From NCBI GenBank assembly GCA_009746045.1, contig RPFO01001413.1:1-33348 (forward strand): a stretch of DNA of 33,348 nt, in the 5' to 3' direction. The notes beneath the pieces are model-generated. The model saw only the letters and a program-made list of their open reading frames with translations. It searched no databases and was not told where the DNA came from. Each line of letters begins with the position of its first letter. Within the stretch, counting starts at the first letter, position 1. Shown here in pieces: positions 29,517-33,348 of this stretch. This DNA is from Mesostigma viride. Its lineage: Eukaryota; Streptophyta; Mesostigmatophyceae; Mesostigmatales; Mesostigmataceae. Made by a program: the position numbers and the translations under genes.

Positions 29517-29524
29517 CCACGTGG
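29517..29524. promoter_or_regulatory. G-box (CCACGTGG)
   Basis: This is the second perfect CCACGTGG, about 180 nt upstream of the ATG at 29336, in the same position as the one at 27723-27730. It is followed on the minus strand by AATAAATGCATAATAAA and a palindrome. Confidence 0.4.
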
Positions 29525-29719
29525 CAAACCACACCCTACTTCCGGTTGCAAAGAAAATCAAACCCTAATTTGCAAGTTCCAACGGCCGTTGGCGCAAGAA
29601 AATCACACCCAAAATTTCTTCAGTCGCAGAATCCATTCCCCTCACGCAGTCGAACAGGGGTACTGTTCCCCCAGCGCGGACATCGCCTCACAAATCGCCC
29701 TGGGTACGATTTAGTCCCC

Positions 29720-30510
29720 TCAAAAAACCTTGAACATTTCACCTTTGAACTTGAAATGCACTTCACCCCCCATCCGAATTACAAGTCCGGCCAAATTGAC
29801 ACCAGACCAGCTGTCTGTAACGTCGCCGTGCATAGTGCTGAGAGACTTTCTCGCCTCACGATACTTGTTACACCACTTCTTGTGTTCCTCCCAGTCCGCA
29901 CGCTGGCATTCGGCAGCACAATACCGGACGTCTCGACAACCCCCGCACTTGCGGTGGACACCCTCCATCACAGAGCACGCCTGATTCGAGCAACACTTTG
30001 GAAGCGAGCCCAGCATCGGCCCTCCCACCCCCGGGAGAACGATCATCCGTGAAAACGTCAATTTCACGGACTCGGAATTCCCGAATGTAAAATGGAAACC
30101 TTCAAACCCCCCCCCTCTACTCTCGCCGATACGGTCAATCTCGGCTGCGCCTCACTCGCGTCTGGAAATTTCCCCCACTGGTCTTTCTCCCACTGGTCCC
30201 ACCCAACCTTTCCGACATACGACACCAAAAGTCGAAACTCGACGTCTCGATTGAGTGGAACCCGATCCGCCGGCGTGGGCTTGTAGAATCCGCCAGCCAA
30301 GGCGAAGTACATGTCCAGCAACTGGAGATTAATCTGTCGTCCTACTGAGGCGAACGAGTCATACACGACCAAAACCGCAAACTGGCGACCCAGGCGCTTC
30401 TCGTGCTGCCGTACCCATCCGTGGATCTCGCGAGCCCGGTTAAGTACGTTTGCTGCCACGCAGGCAATCGCAGCGCGGGTCGAAGATTCCAGCTCGCCCG
30501 TCTCCGCCAT
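29720..30510 (-). CDS. MYND zinc-finger protein, frame broken at a G run
   Basis: The 5' frame (30510 to the G run) starts MAETGELESS and encodes about 125 residues with a helical region and a hydrophobic stretch (FAVLVVYDSFASVG). At a 9-G run (plus-strand C run 30107-30115) the frame shifts. One extra G would lead straight into the frame that carries a C-terminal MYND finger: C-x4-C-x9-C-x2-C-x5-C-x3-C-x7-H-x3-C (KCCSNQAC...KCGGC..VRYC..EC...H...C), followed by about 45 residues to the stop at 29720. MYND fingers bind proline-containing peptides in protein-protein contacts. The N-terminal region is not recognised. A palindrome lies 55 nt upstream of the ATG, and a CACGTG lies at 30531-30536. 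Confidence 0.7.
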
Positions 30511-30565
30511 CCCTCCCCTGCGCCAATTGGCACGTGCGTAATACGTAAGTAATGTTTTTCAAGTC

Positions 30566-30578
30566 TAACGGCCGTTGG
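30566..30578. promoter_or_regulatory. TAACGGCCGTTGG palindrome 55 nt upstream of the ATG at 30510
   Basis: This is the first palindrome of the 208-bp array and the one closest to the MYND gene start. The first base is T instead of C. Between it and the ATG is a CACGTG core (30531-30536) and an acceptor-like GGCGCAG. Confidence 0.4.
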
Positions 30579-31468
30579 CTCACAACCCCCCTGTGGGAAG
30601 GGTGGATGCCTTACGAACCATTCAACCACATCTTTATGCTCAGCTAGATTTTTGGAGGCCTTTCTTGGAAGGCACATGGTAATAACCATCACTAAGCTGC
30701 ATGAAAGACACATCCTGCCTTACTGCCACCAAATGAAAAGAATGAAATGCACATGATAATGTTTTTCCAATTCCAACGGCCGTTGGCTCACAACCCCCCT
30801 GTGGGAAGGGTGGATGCCTTACGAACCAGTCAAGCCCCATCTTTATGCTCAGCTAGATTTTTTGGAGGCCTTTCTAGGAGAAAAATGGTAAATAGCCACC
30901 ACTAAGCTGCATAAAAGACACATCCTGCCTTATTGCCACCCAATTAAACGAATGAAATGCACATGGTAATTTTTTTCAAGTCCAACGGCCGTTGGCTCAC
31001 AACCCCCGTGTGGGAAGGGTGGATGCCTTACGAACCATTCAACCACATCTTTATGCTCAGCTAGATTTTTGGAGGCCTTTCTTTGAAGGCACATGGTAAT
31101 AACAATCACTAAGCTGCATGAAAGACACATCCTGCATTCTTGCCACCAAATGAAACGAATGAAATGCACATTTTATTGTATTTCCAATTCCAACGGCCGT
31201 TTGCTCACAACCCCCCTGTGGGAAGGGTGGATGCCTTACGAACCATTCAACCACATCTTTATGCTCAGCTAGATTTTTGGAGGCCTTTCTTGGAAGAAAA
31301 ATGGTAATAGCCACCACAAAGCTGAATGAAAGATACATCCTGGCTGATTGCCAACCCACTCAAAGGAATGAAATGCACATGATAATGTTTTTCAAGTCCA
31401 ACGGCCGTTGGCTCACAACCCCCGTGTGGGAAGGGTGGATGCCTTACGAACCATTCAACCACATCTTT

Positions 31469-31513
31469 ATGCTCAGCTAGATTTTTGGAGGCCTTTCTTG
31501 GAAGAAAAATGGT
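31469..31513 (-). other. Example of the candidate 45-nt mini-exon in a 208-bp unit
   Basis: On the minus strand each unit has ACCATTTTTCTTCCAAGAAAG (pyrimidine tract and AG), 45 nt encoding ASKNLAEHKDVVEWF, then GTAAGGC (a good donor). Phase is 0 on both sides, so the exon could be skipped or included without a frame change. Other units end HKDGLDWF or HKDVVDWF. Units near 30840, 31880, 32300 and 32510 have 1-2 nt length changes that break the frame. Coordinates here are approximate to a few bases. The equivalent position in the flanking sequence at 32694 also ends in a coding-like DWS before GTAAGG. Confidence 0.35.
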
Positions 31514-32693
31514 AATAGCCACCACTAAGCTGAATGAAAGATACATCCTGGCTGATTGCCAACCCACTCAAAGGAATGAAATGCACATGATAATGTTTTT
31601 CAAGTCCAACGGCCGTTGGCTCACAACCCCCCACTGGGAAGGGTGGATGCCTTACGAACCAGTCAAGCCCATCTTTATGCTCAGCTAGATTTTTGGAGGC
31701 CTTTCTTGGAAGAAAAATGGTAATAGCCACCACTAAGCTGAATGAAAGATACATCCTGGCTGATTGCCAACCCACTCAAAGGAATGAAATGCACATGATA
31801 ATGTTTTTCAAGTCCAACGGCCGTTGGCTCACAACCCCCCTCTGGGAAGGGTGGATGCCTTACGAACCAGTCAAGCCCATCTTTATGCTCAGCTAGATTT
31901 TTCAGAGGCCTTTCTTGGAAGAAAAATGGTAAATAGCCACCACTAAGCTGCATGAAAGACACATCCTGCCTTATTGCCACCAAATGAAACGAATGAAATG
32001 CACATGATAATGTTTTTCAAGTCTAACGGCCGTTGGCTCACAACCCCCCTGTGGGAAGGGTGGATGCCTTACGAACCAGTCAACCACATCTTTATGCTCA
32101 GCTAGATTTTTGGAGGCCTTTCTTGGAAGGCACATGGTAATAGCCACAACAAAGCTGCATGAAAGACACATCCTGCCTAACTGCCACCCAATGAAACGAA
32201 TGAAATGCACATGATAATGTTTTTCCAATTCCAACGGCCGTTGGCTCACAACCCCCCTGTGGGAAGGGTGGATGCCTTACGAACCAGTCAAGCCCATCTT
32301 TAAGCTCAGCTAGTTTTTTTGGAGGCCTTTCTAGGAGAAAAATGGTAAATAGCCACCACTAGGCTGCATAAAAGACACATCCTGCCTTATTGCCACCCAA
32401 TTAAACGAATGAAATGCACATGATAATGTTTTTCCAATTCCAACGGCCGTTTGCTCACAACCCCCCTGTGGGAAGGGTGGATGCCTTACGAACCAGTCAA
32501 GCCCCATCTTTATGCTCAGCTAGTTTTTTTGGAGGCCTTTCTAGGAGAAAAATGGTAAATAGCCACCACTAAGCTGCATGAAAGACACATCCTGGCTGCT
32601 TGCCACCCTATCAAACGAATAAAAAGCACATGATAATGTTTTTCCAATTCCAACGGCCGTTGGCTCACAACCCCCTTCGGGTAGAGGCCTTAC

Positions 32694-32820
32694 GGACCAG
32701 TCAGAAATGGTGTCCACCAAGCTATTCCCCCCACACCCACAGTTGTCCTTGTCCACATACCTTTCCAGTACAGTTGTCCTCAGCTTCTCAGCAACGGGCG
32801 ACTCCTCTCCTTCTTGATGC
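32694..32820 (-). CDS. Candidate exon upstream of the 208-bp array
   Basis: It begins after the acceptor-like GATATCTGTCAAG (AG at 32822-32821) and ends at TGGTCC before GTAAGGCC (first intron base 32693). The open frame (one leading base) encodes about 42 residues: EGEESPVAEKLRTTVLERYV followed by DKDNCGCGGNSLVDTISDW. The donor and the following intron start are homologous to those in each array unit. This suggests that the array arose by repeated duplication of the end of this exon plus part of its intron. The gene it belongs to is not identified. Confidence 0.4.
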
Positions 32821-32839
32821 CTTGACAGATATCACATAA

Positions 32840-33348
32840 ACAAAACACGATCACGAGAGCATCAGGATTGTTAGAGGTTTCCTCCATCAACGACCGTAAG
32901 ATACACACACCTCAAAAACCAACTTTCTTGTCCTCCCAAATAACATATGTTTTTAAATGTAAAATAAATCACATTCATATTCTGTCACTTGATTTAACCA
33001 CACAATTGTTCAGGTCCAACGCCCGTTGGCATTACGCCTCTTCCCGGTAAAATACTATTTATTGCTCCAACCCCACAAGAAACTCGTTCCGGACCTGTTC
33101 GAAGCGAAGAGCACTGCCAGGGATCGGAGTCGAGCCAGATTTGTGTGCGGAACATGATGGCTGGCCTACCTGGTGTGGAGCAATAATGTCGACATTTTCA
33201 GTGACTGTTCAGCCTAAAAAAATAACAAGCAGATGCGACGGCCCCCCCATTAAACAAATTATCCACCACTGTTGCGCTACACTAGCAATGTTTGTCAAGG
33301 TCCAACGGCCGTTGGCATCAAATAAATCACAACCATTGGTCACTCCAT
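32840..33348. other. No clear gene; two palindromes
   Basis: A/T-rich non-coding sequence with a diverged palindrome (CAACGCCCGTTGG near 33018) and an intact one (near 33303). A very short minus-strand frame at 33113-33059 could be a terminal exon of a gene entering from the right, because it ends in TAA overlapping AATAAA, but at about 18 codons it cannot be supported. Confidence 0.5.

Larger units (their letters stand above)
30555..32700. repeat. Tandem array of about ten 208-bp units, each with one palindrome
   Basis: Palindromes start at 30566, 30774, 30983, 31191, 31399, 31607, 31815, 32024, 32232, 32441 and 32651, a period of 208-210 nt. Each unit has ACGGCCGTTGGCTCACAACC, then GGGAAGGGTGGATGCCTTAC, a segment with TTTATGCTCAGCTAG and GGAGGCCTTTCT, and a variable part ending GAAATGCACATGATAATG. 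Two units have a changed palindrome (CCGTTTG near 31191 and 32441). Repeated 67- and 100-codon open frames come from the unit itself and are not separate genes. Confidence 0.95.

Noticed and set aside
31277-31896. Repeated plus-strand 67-codon ORFs starting MEAFLGRKMV
   Set aside because: Each is a frame of the 208-bp satellite unit. The splice-like signals and the similarity to a flanking exon are on the other strand.
33059-33113. Short terminal exon ending in TAA overlapping AATAAA
   Set aside because: About 18 codons with only a moderate acceptor. It cannot be told from chance without the sequence to the right.

Overview
The window looks like nuclear DNA of a photosynthetic eukaryote. It has candidate GT-AG introns, AATAAA-type poly(A) signals, a decayed plastid rpoB fragment, a MYND-finger gene and zinc-finger ORFs with the spacing seen in plant WRKY19-like fingers. 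Almost all genes are on the minus strand. A streptophyte alga such as Chara is my best guess; this is an impression from content, not a search result.

Layout: (1) 1 to about 8.2 kb is not independent gene space. It can be aligned by eye, in inverted orientation and the same order, with about 12.0 to 9.4 kb of the same window. It is stretched roughly twofold by small insertions and ends in T-rich low-complexity sequence. It is best read as a low-fidelity fold-back copy, probably unpolished long-read sequence, so no ORF in it should be trusted. (2) 8.2-10.4 kb is mostly non-coding. It holds a roughly 1 kb structure bounded by a 20-bp perfect inverted repeat, with an inner 73-bp inverted repeat that carries a tRNA T-arm (B-box)-like sequence. 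(3) 10.45-15.57 kb holds the last exons of a large minus-strand gene of unknown function. It has a nuclear-localisation-like motif, a Gly/Lys/Glu 8-residue repeat and an acidic stretch. Its frame is broken several times at G homopolymers, always as if one G were missing. (4) One intron of this gene, and the DNA just upstream of it, are arrays of a 45-46 bp unit carrying the palindrome CCAACGGCCGTTGG. The second array is interrupted by a 6.1-kb hexamer satellite (GGACAA)n. (5) 22.3-24.3 kb has two candidate exons, a possible small inverted-repeat element, a 78-bp minisatellite and a decayed plastid rpoB insert. (6) 24.5-30.5 kb is a compact head-to-tail series of seven minus-strand ORFs: zinc-finger proteins, a tandemly duplicated gene pair and a MYND gene. 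(7) 30.5-32.7 kb is a tandem array of about ten 208-bp units, each with a palindrome and a candidate mini-exon, preceded on the minus strand by a candidate exon.

The most notable signal is the palindrome. About fifty copies lie right of 12.2 kb, in introns, in tandem units, and at a near-constant 40-55 nt upstream of six of the seven ORF start codons. It contains two opposed AACGG cores, like the plant MSA/MYB3R site. Three neighbouring genes share the whole leader cassette around it even though one of them codes for an unrelated protein.
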